Origin: Bacteroidaceae bacterium
GTDB taxonomy: Bacteria > Bacteroidota > Bacteroidia > Bacteroidales > Bacteroidaceae
Length of the DNA: 64,000 nucleotides
Direction of reading: 5' to 3'
NCBI GenBank assembly: GCA_017617575.1
Contig: JAFZVY010000085.1
Span: 26,348-90,347 of the forward strand
The notes below the pieces were generated by a model. It had not been told where the DNA came from. It ran no database searches and worked only from the letters and a program-made list of their open reading frames with translations. Below are positions 44,246 through 52,838 of the stretch, in pieces. The position numbers and the translations under genes were made by a program. Within the stretch, counting starts at the first letter, position 1. Every line of letters starts with the position of its first letter.

Positions 44246-45727
44246 TTACTCACATACGGCGCGGATTGGACGACCATATATGCGTTTGTCATTACCATTA
44301 AAGTGGATGTTAGAATTAAAACTTATGTACCATGCGAATATATTATATTCGTCATTCACAGATGATGTCCAGTAATAACCGTATGTTCCTGGGTTAATAT
44401 TTTGATACGAATACTTTCCACCAGCAGCAGGAAGGAAGATGACATTTCCATTTGGGCCTGTAACCTTATATCCATTTCCGCTTGTTCCATTATACGATGA
44501 AACCCATGTCCAAGTACATTTTTTCAGGAGTTCTTTCATCTCTGAAATAGTTGGTGTTCGCCATTTTCCGCCCCAAAATACATGTGCTGCATCATCAGAA
44601 AGTTCGAGAGTTGTTCTACCATCAACAACACCGAAATCTTTTTCAGTACAATATTTAGTCAAGTAGCTTTCATCGCCATAACTATAATTATCCCAATCAT
44701 AATCGGATTTTGTTGATGTTTCTCCCCAAGCAAAGTATTTTCCGTAATCAGTTGGTTTACTTGCGCCAACATTCATTGTTGCCCATTTTACAGACAAACC
44801 GAGATCGACGTATGTATGACCATTCTCATAACCATTACTTGGCGGAGGTGTTTCCATTACAGGAGATGCTGTATATTTATAAGCTCTACCAGCAACAAAT
44901 GTCTTAGTGATGTTTACTTTAGCTTTATAACACTTGTTTTCAGTCGTTATCGCCATCAGTTCTACCTCGCCCGGTGTTGTAGGTAACAAGCCTATGTAGA
45001 GGTTTAATACTTTGTTTGAAGTTGTTGTTTTAACATTTTTCAATCCAAGTGTAATTTCTGGAACAGTATTGACTGAAGTAACGTTACCGTTGGCAACATT
45101 CATTGTAGCATTTGTTGTAAACACATTATTACCTTTTGTATTGGTAATGGTAAGGCTCTTCCAAGTAGCTGCATCTGGCATGGTAAGGGAAAGGTAAAGA
45201 ACAGATGTTACATGCTTGAAAGAGAAATGGATGTTTCCGTTAGTTGGTACTGTTGCTATTGCATACATAAAATCGTAGCCATTACCTATGTGTGCAAGGC
45301 TATTATTACCAATCTGTTCTTGGTCAGTCATTGAAATAGGGACAGCATCGTAAGTTACATCTGCAAGTGTATTCTGGAATGGATAGTAAGCAGCATAGGT
45401 GTTTTCATACAATAATGCCCAACCAGCACCATCAAATGTTGCTGAAGTGTTGTTTCCACTCTTGTTCCTTAATACTTGCTTTGCTTGTATGTTAGTTGTA
45501 GGGGCTACAGGGAAAATTCCTATAACTTCATTATTATCCCAAGCAAAAGTTATCTCACTACCAGTGTTAGTAAGGTTGGTACGTGTATTAGAATCCTCAA
45601 ACACATAAGACTCTGCTGTTATTTCCACATTGCCTGTGTACTTTTTGACGATTTCGCAGTCTTCTTCTGAAGAACATGATGCCAGCATGACAACAGCCAT
45701 GGCAGGAATGATAAATGACGCTTTCAT
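44246..45727 (-). CDS. Fimbrillin-like lipoprotein with C-terminal FISUMP domain
   Basis: 493 residues from MKASFIIPAMAVVMLASCSS (lipobox LASC; a start four codons earlier is equally possible). Residues 25 to about 290 resemble Bacteroidota fimbrillin/Mfa-like modules (NTRTNLTNTGSEITFAWDNN then EVIGIFPV, and AGRAYKYTASPV at the module end). A linker METPPPSNGYENG follows. From about residue 307 there is a Fibrobacter succinogenes major paralogous domain (HTYVDLGLSVKWATMNVGAS, FAWGETSTK, WRTPTISEMKELL, GYYWTSSVNDE, IRAVCE). It is probably a surface-exposed lipoprotein adhesin subunit. A small ORF lies just upstream in the same unit. Confidence 0.9.
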   Translation of the reverse strand: MKASFIIPAMAVVMLASCSSEEDCEIVKKYTGNVEITAESYVFEDSNTRTNLTNTGSEITFAWDNNEVIGIFPVAPTTNIQAKQVLRNKSGNNTSATFDGAGWALLYENTYAAYYPFQNTLADVTYDAVPISMTDQEQIGNNSLAHIGNGYDFMYAIATVPTNGNIHFSFKHVTSVLYLSLTMPDAATWKSLTITNTKGNNVFTTNATMNVANGNVTSVNTVPEITLGLKNVKTTTSNKVLNLYIGLLPTTPGEVELMAITTENKCYKAKVNITKTFVAGRAYKYTASPVMETPPPSNGYENGHTYVDLGLSVKWATMNVGASKPTDYGKYFAWGETSTKSDYDWDNYSYGDESYLTKYCTEKDFGVVDGRTTLELSDDAAHVFWGGKWRTPTISEMKELLKKCTWTWVSSYNGTSGNGYKVTGPNGNVIFLPAAGGKYSYQNINPGTYGYYWTSSVNDEYNIFAWYISFNSNIHFNGNDKRIYGRPIRAVCE

Positions 45728-45750
45728 TTTGCTTAACATTAGGTTTTAGA

Positions 45751-45924
45751 TTAATCAACGGATTTGTTTCTCGCATCGAATGGCATACTTGGTACTGGAT
45801 CAGCATCTCCTTCTTTAGATCCGTTGAATGCTCCGTTTCCTACGATACTTCCAGTAAGAATGCTCATTCTTAACTGTGATTTGTGCTCCATAAGGCATGG
45901 GGTAATGTATTTGCTTTGTTTCAT
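45751..45924 (-). CDS. Small ORF upstream of the fimbrillin-like gene
   Basis: 57 codons, beginning MKQSKYITPCLMEHKSQLRM, with no signal peptide. The pattern (a KYI-x-P start, a middle with small residues ILTGSIVGNGAFNGS, and an acidic, charged C-terminus EGDADPVPSMPFDARNKSVD) resembles short proteins that I have seen preceding surface-protein genes in Prevotella and Bacteroides. It ends 24 nt before the fimbrillin ATG, so it is translated from the same transcript. Function unknown; it could be a translational leader or a regulator of its neighbour. Confidence 0.65.
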   Translation of the reverse strand: MKQSKYITPCLMEHKSQLRMSILTGSIVGNGAFNGSKEGDADPVPSMPFDARNKSVD

Positions 45925-46064
45925 AATAGATAGTTTTTATGCTGGCTTCAAGCATATTGTTTTATTTTTTCAGATTTATTTTGTCCATACACACATAAAA
46001 ATGTGAAGCCAACTTGTACTCCCGATTTGGGGATAAAGTTACAATTCCATGTATGTATGATGCT

Positions 46065-47543
46065 TTAGTTCTTCTTCCAGAAACTGCGGGTGAAGAGGAT
46101 TATTATTGGGAATATCTCAAGACGACCGATGAGCATAAGGAACGAGCATACCCACTTGGCGTATGGATTGAGAATCATCCATGTGTGGGCAGGACCATAA
46201 TATCCCATGCCAGGACCTACGTTGCTGATGCTTGACATGGCAATACCAAATGCCTCGTAATAGTCGAAGTTAGGATGCACATCATTAGGGTCAACACCAA
46301 AGAGGGCAAGAACAAATGCTCCTCCGAAAAGTCCGAGTACAAAGAGGGTAATGAAGCATAGGAGTGTCTGTACAACTGACTGAGGAACGACTCCTCCGTT
46401 GAGACGTACAGGTATGACTGCACGTGGATGAAGAATGCGAGTGAACTCGTTCTTCAGTATTCGATAGATGATACTTAGTCGTACACACTTGAATCCACCA
46501 CTCGTACTACCGGAACAAGCTCCTGCAAACATCACAAAGAGGAGGATAGGCATAAGCTGTACCGGCCACAGGGTATAGTCGCAAGTGGCAAGTCCTGTCG
46601 TTGTCTGAAGTGAGACAACAGTGAATATTGACTCACGGAATGATAGTTCCAAATCGTGATTCTCTAATGCGAGGAATATGGTACACACAAGTGTTGCACC
46701 AATGACGATAAGGTAGAAGCAACGCACCTCTGCATCACGTAGGAACTGCTTAATCTTTCCCTTTAGGATTGTATAGTATATGAGTGTGTAGTTTATTCCT
46801 GAAATAAACATGAAGAATGTGAGAACGTACTCCGTTACAGGAGAATTGAATGCCTCATGAAGCATGGCAGAATGAGTGCCATAACCACCAGTAGCAGTGG
46901 TACACATTGAATAGTTTATGGCATCAAACGTATTCATTCCGCAAAGCATTAACGAAATGATGCACAAGATGGTAAGTGCTACATATACAGAACCTATCCA
47001 CTTGGCTGCCACACTAATACGAGGATGTACCTTGTCGTGGAGAGGACCTGTTGACTCGGCTGCAAACAACTTGACTTCTCCCACTCCGAATGCAGGCAGG
47101 ATAGCTATGGTGAAGAACACGATTCCTATACCTCCAATCCATTGAGTAAGGCTTCGCCAGAACAAAAGACAGCGAGGCATGGAGTCAATATCGTCAATAA
47201 TGGTGGCACCTGTGGAAGTGAATCCAGACATCGTCTCAAAGAATGCACTTGAAACATCCGGAATGCTACCGTCAAGTATGAATGGCAACATACCGATAAG
47301 GGTGAACACCACCCATGTGACTGAAACGACAATATATCCGTCCTTACGTCCCATCGTCTTACCCGCCTTGTTGCCAAGGAACATACCTATACATCCCAAG
47401 ACAACGGCAAGGAGGATAGGCAAGGAGAAAGCCTTTACTCCTTCGCCATATATGAAGGCAACTATCTGGCACAGAATCATCAGTCCTGCTTCAATTTGAA
47501 GCAGAATACCAAGAATCTTTACTATGAGTCGCCAGTTTACCAT
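46065..47543 (-). CDS. trkH: Trk potassium uptake membrane subunit TrkH
   Basis: 492 residues from MVNWRLIVKILGILLQIEAG. An in-frame ATG 11 codons upstream lies in a GC-rich dispersed repeat and is unlikely. About ten spans in four pore repeats, with selectivity-filter segments such as FTSTGATIIDD, CTTATGGYGTHSA, TTTGLATCD and SNVGPGMGYYGP. TrkH conducts K+ in complex with the cytoplasmic TrkA gate. trkA is encoded directly upstream, so both subunits come from one operon. Confidence 0.95.
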   Translation of the reverse strand: MVNWRLIVKILGILLQIEAGLMILCQIVAFIYGEGVKAFSLPILLAVVLGCIGMFLGNKAGKTMGRKDGYIVVSVTWVVFTLIGMLPFILDGSIPDVSSAFFETMSGFTSTGATIIDDIDSMPRCLLFWRSLTQWIGGIGIVFFTIAILPAFGVGEVKLFAAESTGPLHDKVHPRISVAAKWIGSVYVALTILCIISLMLCGMNTFDAINYSMCTTATGGYGTHSAMLHEAFNSPVTEYVLTFFMFISGINYTLIYYTILKGKIKQFLRDAEVRCFYLIVIGATLVCTIFLALENHDLELSFRESIFTVVSLQTTTGLATCDYTLWPVQLMPILLFVMFAGACSGSTSGGFKCVRLSIIYRILKNEFTRILHPRAVIPVRLNGGVVPQSVVQTLLCFITLFVLGLFGGAFVLALFGVDPNDVHPNFDYYEAFGIAMSSISNVGPGMGYYGPAHTWMILNPYAKWVCSFLMLIGRLEIFPIIILFTRSFWKKN

Positions 47544-47549
47544 AAAAAG

Positions 47550-47611
47550 CACCCAGCCCCCGAAGGGGGTGTCCATTCGGACATAGGGAAATGATTTTAT
47601 TTTTAAAGTTT
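47550..47611. repeat. GC-rich repeat between trkA and trkH
   Basis: CAGCCCCCGAAGGGGGTGTC followed by the dyad GTCCATTCGGAC. It provides a spurious upstream ATG to trkH and belongs to the CCCC/GGGG repeat family. Confidence 0.6.
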
Positions 47612-48991
47612 TTACTTAAACCACTTGTCGAGTTTCTTGAGAGTGTTACCAATACAGAACACGACAACCTTATCGCCTGCCTGTAACTGGGTAAGACCCT
47701 GAACAAGCATACTCTTGCCATCACGAATCATGCCACCTATGTTCACGCCATGTGGCATTCCGAGTTCCATGATTGGCTTCTTTGTGACCTTTGAGTCTGG
47801 CTTTACCAAAAACTCTGCCACGTCGGCATCAGCCACAGTAAGCATCTTTACATTATCCACGTCGCCTTGCAAGAGCATACGGTAGATGTGGCTTGCAGCA
47901 ATAACCTTCTTGTTGATGATTGTACCAACGTCAAGGTCTTCCGCCATGTCAAAATAGCCGATGTTCTCCACCTGTGCAATAGTCTTGCGAACGCCCCTAC
48001 GACGTGCTGCCACACAGGCAAGGATATTCTGCTCGTCATTGTCCGTGAGGGCAAAGAACGCTTCAAGATTGCTGAATCCCTCGTCATTGAGGAGGTCCAT
48101 ATCATATCCCTCACCATTGATGATGAGTGTACGTTGCTTGGTAAGTGAGCCTAACTGCAGACAACGCTCTGGGTTTGGCTCTATTATCTTAACCGTATAT
48201 GAGTCAGGCAAAGCCCAGTCAGCACGAACGGCAAGCTTGCTTCCGCCCACTATAACGGTATGGTTTACGTTAGGATAATCGTCTTTTCCTGAAAGATGAC
48301 GAATGGTGTCTATCCTGTCACGGGTAGTCATGAAGAACACAAGGTCGCGAGGAAGAATCTTCTCGTCACCGTATGGCACAACCGTCTCTCCGCCACGCTT
48401 GATGGCTACCACATGGAAGTCGTGACCGTAGTTCACACCTATCTGCTTGAGTGTGTGACCCACAAGGTGGTTGTTTTCGTTACAGATACCCTTGCCGTTT
48501 ATCACGTTAGTGTCGTGCATCATGACGCTAAGCAGGAGCATGTCTCCATCGTTGAACTCCCACAACTGTCGCACCCAACTATACTTGGCTGAAGCAGCAA
48601 TGTCGTAGGATGCAAGCAACTCAGGATAGACGAGCGACTCCACTCCCATCTTCTGGAATATGGAGAGATTCTCAGGCTTCATATACTCGTAGTTGTCAAC
48701 ACGCGCCACGGTACGTAGTGCGCCAAGTTGCTTTGCGAGCATACAACAGGCAAGGTTCTCGCTCTCGTGAGGTGTCACGGCTATAAAGAGGTCGGCACCA
48801 GACACACCAGCATCCTTCAATCCCTTGATTGAAGAAGGCGACTTAGGCAGGGTCATAATGTCCAAGTCGGAATTGACCTTGCTAAGCTTCTCTACGTCGC
48901 TATCCATAAGGACCACATTCATATTGTCCTTGGAAAGCATACGAGCCAAATGTGTACCTACAGCTCCTGCTCCGGCTATGATTATCTTCAT
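47612..48991 (-). CDS. trkA: Trk potassium uptake regulatory subunit TrkA
   Basis: 459 residues in two RCK halves. Each half has an NAD-binding RCK_N domain (AGAGAVGTHLARML at 6-19; VIVGGSKLAVRADWAL about 235) followed by an RCK_C domain. It is a peripheral cytoplasmic protein that binds NAD(H) or ATP and gates TrkH. The tandem architecture and length match E. coli TrkA (458). It is the first gene of the trkA-trkH pair. The upstream region contains the 32-bp dispersed repeat also seen after rdgB. Confidence 0.95.
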   Translation of the reverse strand: MKIIIAGAGAVGTHLARMLSKDNMNVVLMDSDVEKLSKVNSDLDIMTLPKSPSSIKGLKDAGVSGADLFIAVTPHESENLACCMLAKQLGALRTVARVDNYEYMKPENLSIFQKMGVESLVYPELLASYDIAASAKYSWVRQLWEFNDGDMLLLSVMMHDTNVINGKGICNENNHLVGHTLKQIGVNYGHDFHVVAIKRGGETVVPYGDEKILPRDLVFFMTTRDRIDTIRHLSGKDDYPNVNHTVIVGGSKLAVRADWALPDSYTVKIIEPNPERCLQLGSLTKQRTLIINGEGYDMDLLNDEGFSNLEAFFALTDNDEQNILACVAARRRGVRKTIAQVENIGYFDMAEDLDVGTIINKKVIAASHIYRMLLQGDVDNVKMLTVADADVAEFLVKPDSKVTKKPIMELGMPHGVNIGGMIRDGKSMLVQGLTQLQAGDKVVVFCIGNTLKKLDKWFK

Positions 48992-49032
48992 AACAAATAG
49001 TTTTTAGTGCGATATTGAGTGAAGAGTGAAAA

Positions 49033-49064
49033 GTGAAGAGTCAAAAATATATTTCACTCTGTTC
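49033..49064. repeat. 32-bp dispersed repeat, second copy
   Basis: It starts GTGAAGAGTCAAAAATATAT and matches 15307-15338 with one mismatch. It lies between dxs and trkA. Confidence 0.7.
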
Positions 49065-49103
49065 AATAAGTTTAAGAACGAAAATATAGTATCCCCTAAT
49101 TTA

Positions 49104-51056
49104 CTAACTCTTAACTACTTCATCGCAAATCTCCTTCGCTATGCTCTCGGCATCCATTCCAATAAGATGGTAAAGCTCGGATACCTTTCCGTGTTCCACG
49201 AACTTGTCTGGAATACCGATTCGCTTAACACTCACATTATAGTTGTGGTCAGCCATAAACTCAAGTACGGCACTTCCAAGTCCTCCGCTTATCACGCCAT
49301 CCTCTACCGTGATGACATGCTTGAAGCGACTGCCTACCTCATGAAGAATCTCCTCGTCAATAGGCTTGAGGAAGCGCATATCGTAATGTGCAACAGAGAG
49401 CTGATGCGCTTCGGCAGAACTGCCTGCGTCAAACTTCTCGTTTGCACTCTTCATCTCTGCTATCATGATGGCTTTGCTCACCTCCGTTCCTATAGGACCG
49501 AGGGAGAGTATTGCAATATCCTTTCCGTCACGAAGCTTACGTCCCTTTCCAACTGTAAGTTCCTCAAAGTCACAATGCCAGTCAACATGTGAACCTCTGC
49601 CCCTTGGATAGCGGATTACGAAAGGACCATGCCCCTTAATCTGAGCCGTAAACATCAGTTTGCGAAGCTCATGCTCGTCAAGTGGTGATGATATCGTGAG
49701 GTTAGGGATAGGTCTGAGGAAAGCAAGGTCAAATGCACCATGATGTGTAGGACCGTCCTCGCCAACAATACCTGCACGGTCGAGGCATAGAACCATATCA
49801 AGGTTCATAAGTGCCACGTCATGAATGATATTGTCATACGCCCTCTGCATGAATGAAGAGTATATGTTGCAGAAAGGAAGAAGACCGTCCTTTGCCATTC
49901 CTCCTGAGAAGGTAACGGCATGACCTTCAGCAATGCCCACGTCAAACGTGCGCTTAGGCATGGCCTTCATCATTATGTTCATTGAGCAACCTGTAGGCAT
50001 GGCAGGAGTGACTCCAACGATGCGCTCATTAATCTGTGCAAGCTCAAGAAGTGTCTTGCCGAACACATCCTGAAACTTAGGAGGTTGAGGTGCGTTACAT
50101 TCTGACTCAAGGCGTTCTCCCGATTCAAAGTCGAACTTACCCGGAGCATGCCAAACGGTAGCGTTCTTCTCAGCTGGAGCATATCCCTTGCCTTTTTTGG
50201 TGTGGATGTGTAGAATCTTAGGACCCTTCATTTCCTTGATAAGGCGAAGAATACGTACAAGTTCCACCACGTCATTACCATCCGTAGGACCGAAATAACG
50301 GATGTCCATTCCCTCGAATATGTTCTGCTGACGAGTGAGCACGGACTTCACGCTATTGTTGAAACGTATGATGCCCTTACGACGGTTCTCGTTGAGGATT
50401 CCCCAAGAAGTAAGTTTGTTGGCAATCTTATATCTTATCGTATTGTAAGTATCGTTGGTAGTAAGCTGCAAGAGATACTTACGCATACCTCCCACACTCT
50501 TGTCAATCGACATGTGATTGTCATTGATAATGATAAGCATGTCGTTAGGAGTGCTTGAGGCGTTGTTTATTCCCTCAAAGGCAAGGCCTCCGCTCATGGA
50601 ACCGTCACCTATCACGGCAACAACCTTGCGTTTCTCATTATGAAGTTTTGCGGCAACGGCCATACCAAGTGCAGCCGAGATGGAGTTGGAGGCATGACCA
50701 CAGCAGAACGTGTCATACTCGCTCTCATCCGGATGAGGAAACGGCTTGATGCCATGAAGTTTACGATTAGTACAGAACTTGTCACGCCTTCCAGTAAGAA
50801 TCTTGTGACCATAAGCCTGATGTCCCACGTCCCACACAATACGGTCGTATGGCGTGTTAAAGACATAGTGCAGAGCCACGGTAAGTTCCACGACTCCAAG
50901 GCTTGAGGCAAGATGTCCTGGATTGACTGACAGTTCCTTGATTATATCCTTTCGCAGTTCGTCACAGACAACAGGTAATTGTTCGACCTGGAGAGTGCGA
51001 AGGTCGGAGGGGTAATCAATCTTAGTTAATATTTTATATTCGTTATTATCTCCCAT
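49104..51056 (-). CDS. dxs: 1-deoxy-D-xylulose-5-phosphate synthase
   Basis: 650 residues. First enzyme of the MEP isoprenoid pathway: pyruvate plus glyceraldehyde 3-phosphate, thiamine diphosphate dependent. The thiamine diphosphate/Mg motif is [20 protein letters not shown]...NDN. Other family segments are [37 protein letters not shown] and [16 protein letters not shown]. It is slightly longer than E. coli Dxs (620). The promoter is at 51098-51128, and a large phased inverted array lies further upstream in the divergent intergenic region. Confidence 0.96.
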   Translation of the reverse strand: MGDNNEYKILTKIDYPSDLRTLQVEQLPVVCDELRKDIIKELSVNPGHLASSLGVVELTVALHYVFNTPYDRIVWDVGHQAYGHKILTGRRDKFCTNRKLHGIKPFPHPDESEYDTFCCGHASNSISAALGMAVAAKLHNEKRKVVAVIGDGSMSGGLAFEGINNASSTPNDMLIIINDNHMSIDKSVGGMRKYLLQLTTNDTYNTIRYKIANKLTSWGILNENRRKGIIRFNNSVKSVLTRQQNIFEGMDIRYFGPTDGNDVVELVRILRLIKEMKGPKILHIHTKKGKGYAPAEKNATVWHAPGKFDFESGERLESECNAPQPPKFQDVFGKTLLELAQINERIVGVTPAMPTGCSMNIMMKAMPKRTFDVGIAEGHAVTFSGGMAKDGLLPFCNIYSSFMQRAYDNIIHDVALMNLDMVLCLDRAGIVGEDGPTHHGAFDLAFLRPIPNLTISSPLDEHELRKLMFTAQIKGHGPFVIRYPRGRGSHVDWHCDFEELTVGKGRKLRDGKDIAILSLGPIGTEVSKAIMIAEMKSANEKFDAGSSAEAHQLSVAHYDMRFLKPIDEEILHEVGSRFKHVITVEDGVISGGLGSAVLEFMADHNYNVSVKRIGIPDKFVEHGKVSELYHLIGMDAESIAKEICDEVVKS

Positions 51057-51097
51057 CTCTACTTTGTGAACAAGGCAAAAATACCCATTTTAGATGG

Positions 51098-51128
51098 CAA
51101 AGGTAAATAAAACCATAGAGAATGCAAA
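51098..51128 (-). promoter_or_regulatory. Promoter of dxs
   Basis: Minus-strand TTTG (51125-51128), 19 bp, TACCTTTG (51098-51105). A second TATTTTTG at 51076-51083 is a weaker alternative. Confidence 0.7.
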
Positions 51129-51242
51129 ATAAATCTGACAAATTTGCTTATTCCCGATGCCATATCGCCTGATTTGTACTTCAGAGTCCGTTTTTTCGAG
51201 GCAAACGAGAAAAATAATTGTTCTCGGTCAAGTGGTAGTACC

Positions 51243-51476
51243 TCCGTCGTACCTCCGTTGTGTGTCCGTCGCTCCTCCTAAGCAACTCCTATATTGCTCC
51301 GTAGAATGTCCACCGAATCTCCATCGAATCTCCATCGAATCTCCATCGAATGTCCATCGTTTTGGTGGACATTCGATGGAGGTTCAATGGAGATGTGATG
51401 GCGAAAATATGGAGGACGAACGAAGCATCTTAGGAGGAACGACGGACACACAACGGAGGTACGACGGAGTAACACC
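51243..51476. repeat. Phased inverted array, copy 3 (11-bp period)
   Basis: TCC recurs without exception at 51243, 51254, 51265, 51276, 51287, 51298, 51309, 51320, 51331, 51342 and 51353. GGA recurs at 51367, 51378, 51389, 51411, 51433, 51444, 51455 and 51466, with GGC and GAA at 51400 and 51422. The last TCC and first GGA are 14 bp apart, as in copies 1 and 2. Units GGACACACAAC and GGAGGTACGAC occur on both arms, offset by one unit. It lies between divergent dxs and an acyltransferase gene. It is more diverged from copies 1 and 2 than they are from each other. Confidence 0.95.
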
Positions 51477-51573
51477 ATTCATGCACGTTGCATTCTGTTA
51501 TTGCTAAAACAACAAGATGAGAGAATGCAAAGGGAAGAAAAAGACCACGAATGTACAATAGCGAGGAAAATGT

Positions 51574-51605
51574 TTTGTTTTCTAAAGAAAAAATGTTTAA
51601 TTTTG
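51574..51605 (+). promoter_or_regulatory. Promoter of the first acyltransferase gene
   Basis: TTTG (51574-51577), 20 bp, TAATTTTG (51598-51605). The ATG is only five bases after the -7 box, so the mRNA would be leaderless or nearly so if both assignments are right. Confidence 0.6.
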
Positions 51606-51609
51606 CCGT

Positions 51610-52668
51610 ATGAAAGAGAGAAATCACGCATTCGACTTTTTGTGCGGAATATGTATCCTTAGGATGATTACGCTCCACACCATTACCTTCTGCGGCCATC
51701 AGAATGATGCCTGGTGGAAGGAAATCATGGGGTGGTCATTCTTCTTCATGTGTTTCTTCTTCTTCAAGGCTGGCTACTTCAACAAGACAGTAAGCGGTAA
51801 TTCGAAGGAGTACATCAAAGACAAGGCAAAGCGATTGCTCACGCCTTACGTCACTTGGGGAACAATAGGATTCGTGGTGTATGCCTTCTATCTCCCATTT
51901 GAGATTGACCGCTACCATAATCCCGTTGAGCCTATGTCTTGGGATCATCTTTGGCGCACAAGTAGTTTCTGGGGCAACGAACCTGTATGGTTCCTGTTCT
52001 CATTCTTCTCGGCATACGTACTCGTACACTTCATGAAGAAGATACAGATTGTCAAGCCAATATCCGTATTCCAGACGGTGGTACTTTCCACATTCCCATT
52101 CGTAAGCTATTGGTTGTGGAAGCACGACAACCCGATATGGCTTTCGCTCAACAACGTATTCATGGGAGCGTTCTTCTTCTACCTCGGTCGTGGATGGCAC
52201 TTCTTCCTTGAGCACATAGAGCGCAAGTACACGCTCATCCTGTCGAGTTTCCTTGTCGTTGCATTCATCGTGAGCAACTTCCTCTGGCATGGAGAGTATG
52301 TTATGGCGACAAACAGGTTTGAGGGAGAACCACTTGCAGCATTTGTCAATACAATCGTAATCCTTCTTGGACTTTCGGGATTGTTGCTCAAGTTGCCACT
52401 CAAGCGAGTACCTGTTATCAACTACATCGGTCAGCACAGTATGGTATATTTCGTGTGCCACTATCCAATACTTCAGTTCTACAGGTTCACTCACATCTGT
52501 TTCGGACGAAGCATCTATGGTCGTTGGGACGACTTCATCATCCTTCTCGTGTTCGTGCTTTGCATCTGCACTTGGCTTGTCCCTTACGTGGAGGCAAATC
52601 CATACCTGTCTGGAAGGTTTAAGAAAAAAGCGGCACCCACTCCAACACTCCCTGAAGGGAAAGAGTGA
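51610..52668 (+). CDS. Acyltransferase 3 family membrane protein
   Basis: 352 residues with about ten membrane spans. The N-terminal NHAFDFLCGICILRMITLHT includes the conserved Arg and His of the acyltransferase-3 (OafA-like) family, which O-acylates surface sugars at the inner membrane. The last 15 residues (KKAAPTPTLPEGKE) are encoded by a dispersed GC-rich intergenic repeat (cf. CCCTGAAGGG), so the original stop was probably lost or moved. It is the first gene of the glycan cluster that extends to 57.4 kb. Confidence 0.87.
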   Translation: MKERNHAFDFLCGICILRMITLHTITFCGHQNDAWWKEIMGWSFFFMCFFFFKAGYFNKTVSGNSKEYIKDKAKRLLTPYVTWGTIGFVVYAFYLPFEIDRYHNPVEPMSWDHLWRTSSFWGNEPVWFLFSFFSAYVLVHFMKKIQIVKPISVFQTVVLSTFPFVSYWLWKHDNPIWLSLNNVFMGAFFFYLGRGWHFFLEHIERKYTLILSSFLVVAFIVSNFLWHGEYVMATNRFEGEPLAAFVNTIVILLGLSGLLLKLPLKRVPVINYIGQHSMVYFVCHYPILQFYRFTHICFGRSIYGRWDDFIILLVFVLCICTWLVPYVEANPYLSGRFKKKAAPTPTLPEGKE

Positions 52669-52838
52669 GGTCCCACAGTTCGCAGAAACAAGTCTGTTAG
52701 GAACATAGATAGTCAAAGAACTCGGAGACAAGAAGGGAGTTGTGTGTATTGCGGAAAAAATCTGTGCACTCTGCGTTTTCCGTGTTATCCGTGTTTCTAA
52801 TAAATTTTAACTCTTAATTCATAATTTTTTATTTTTAG

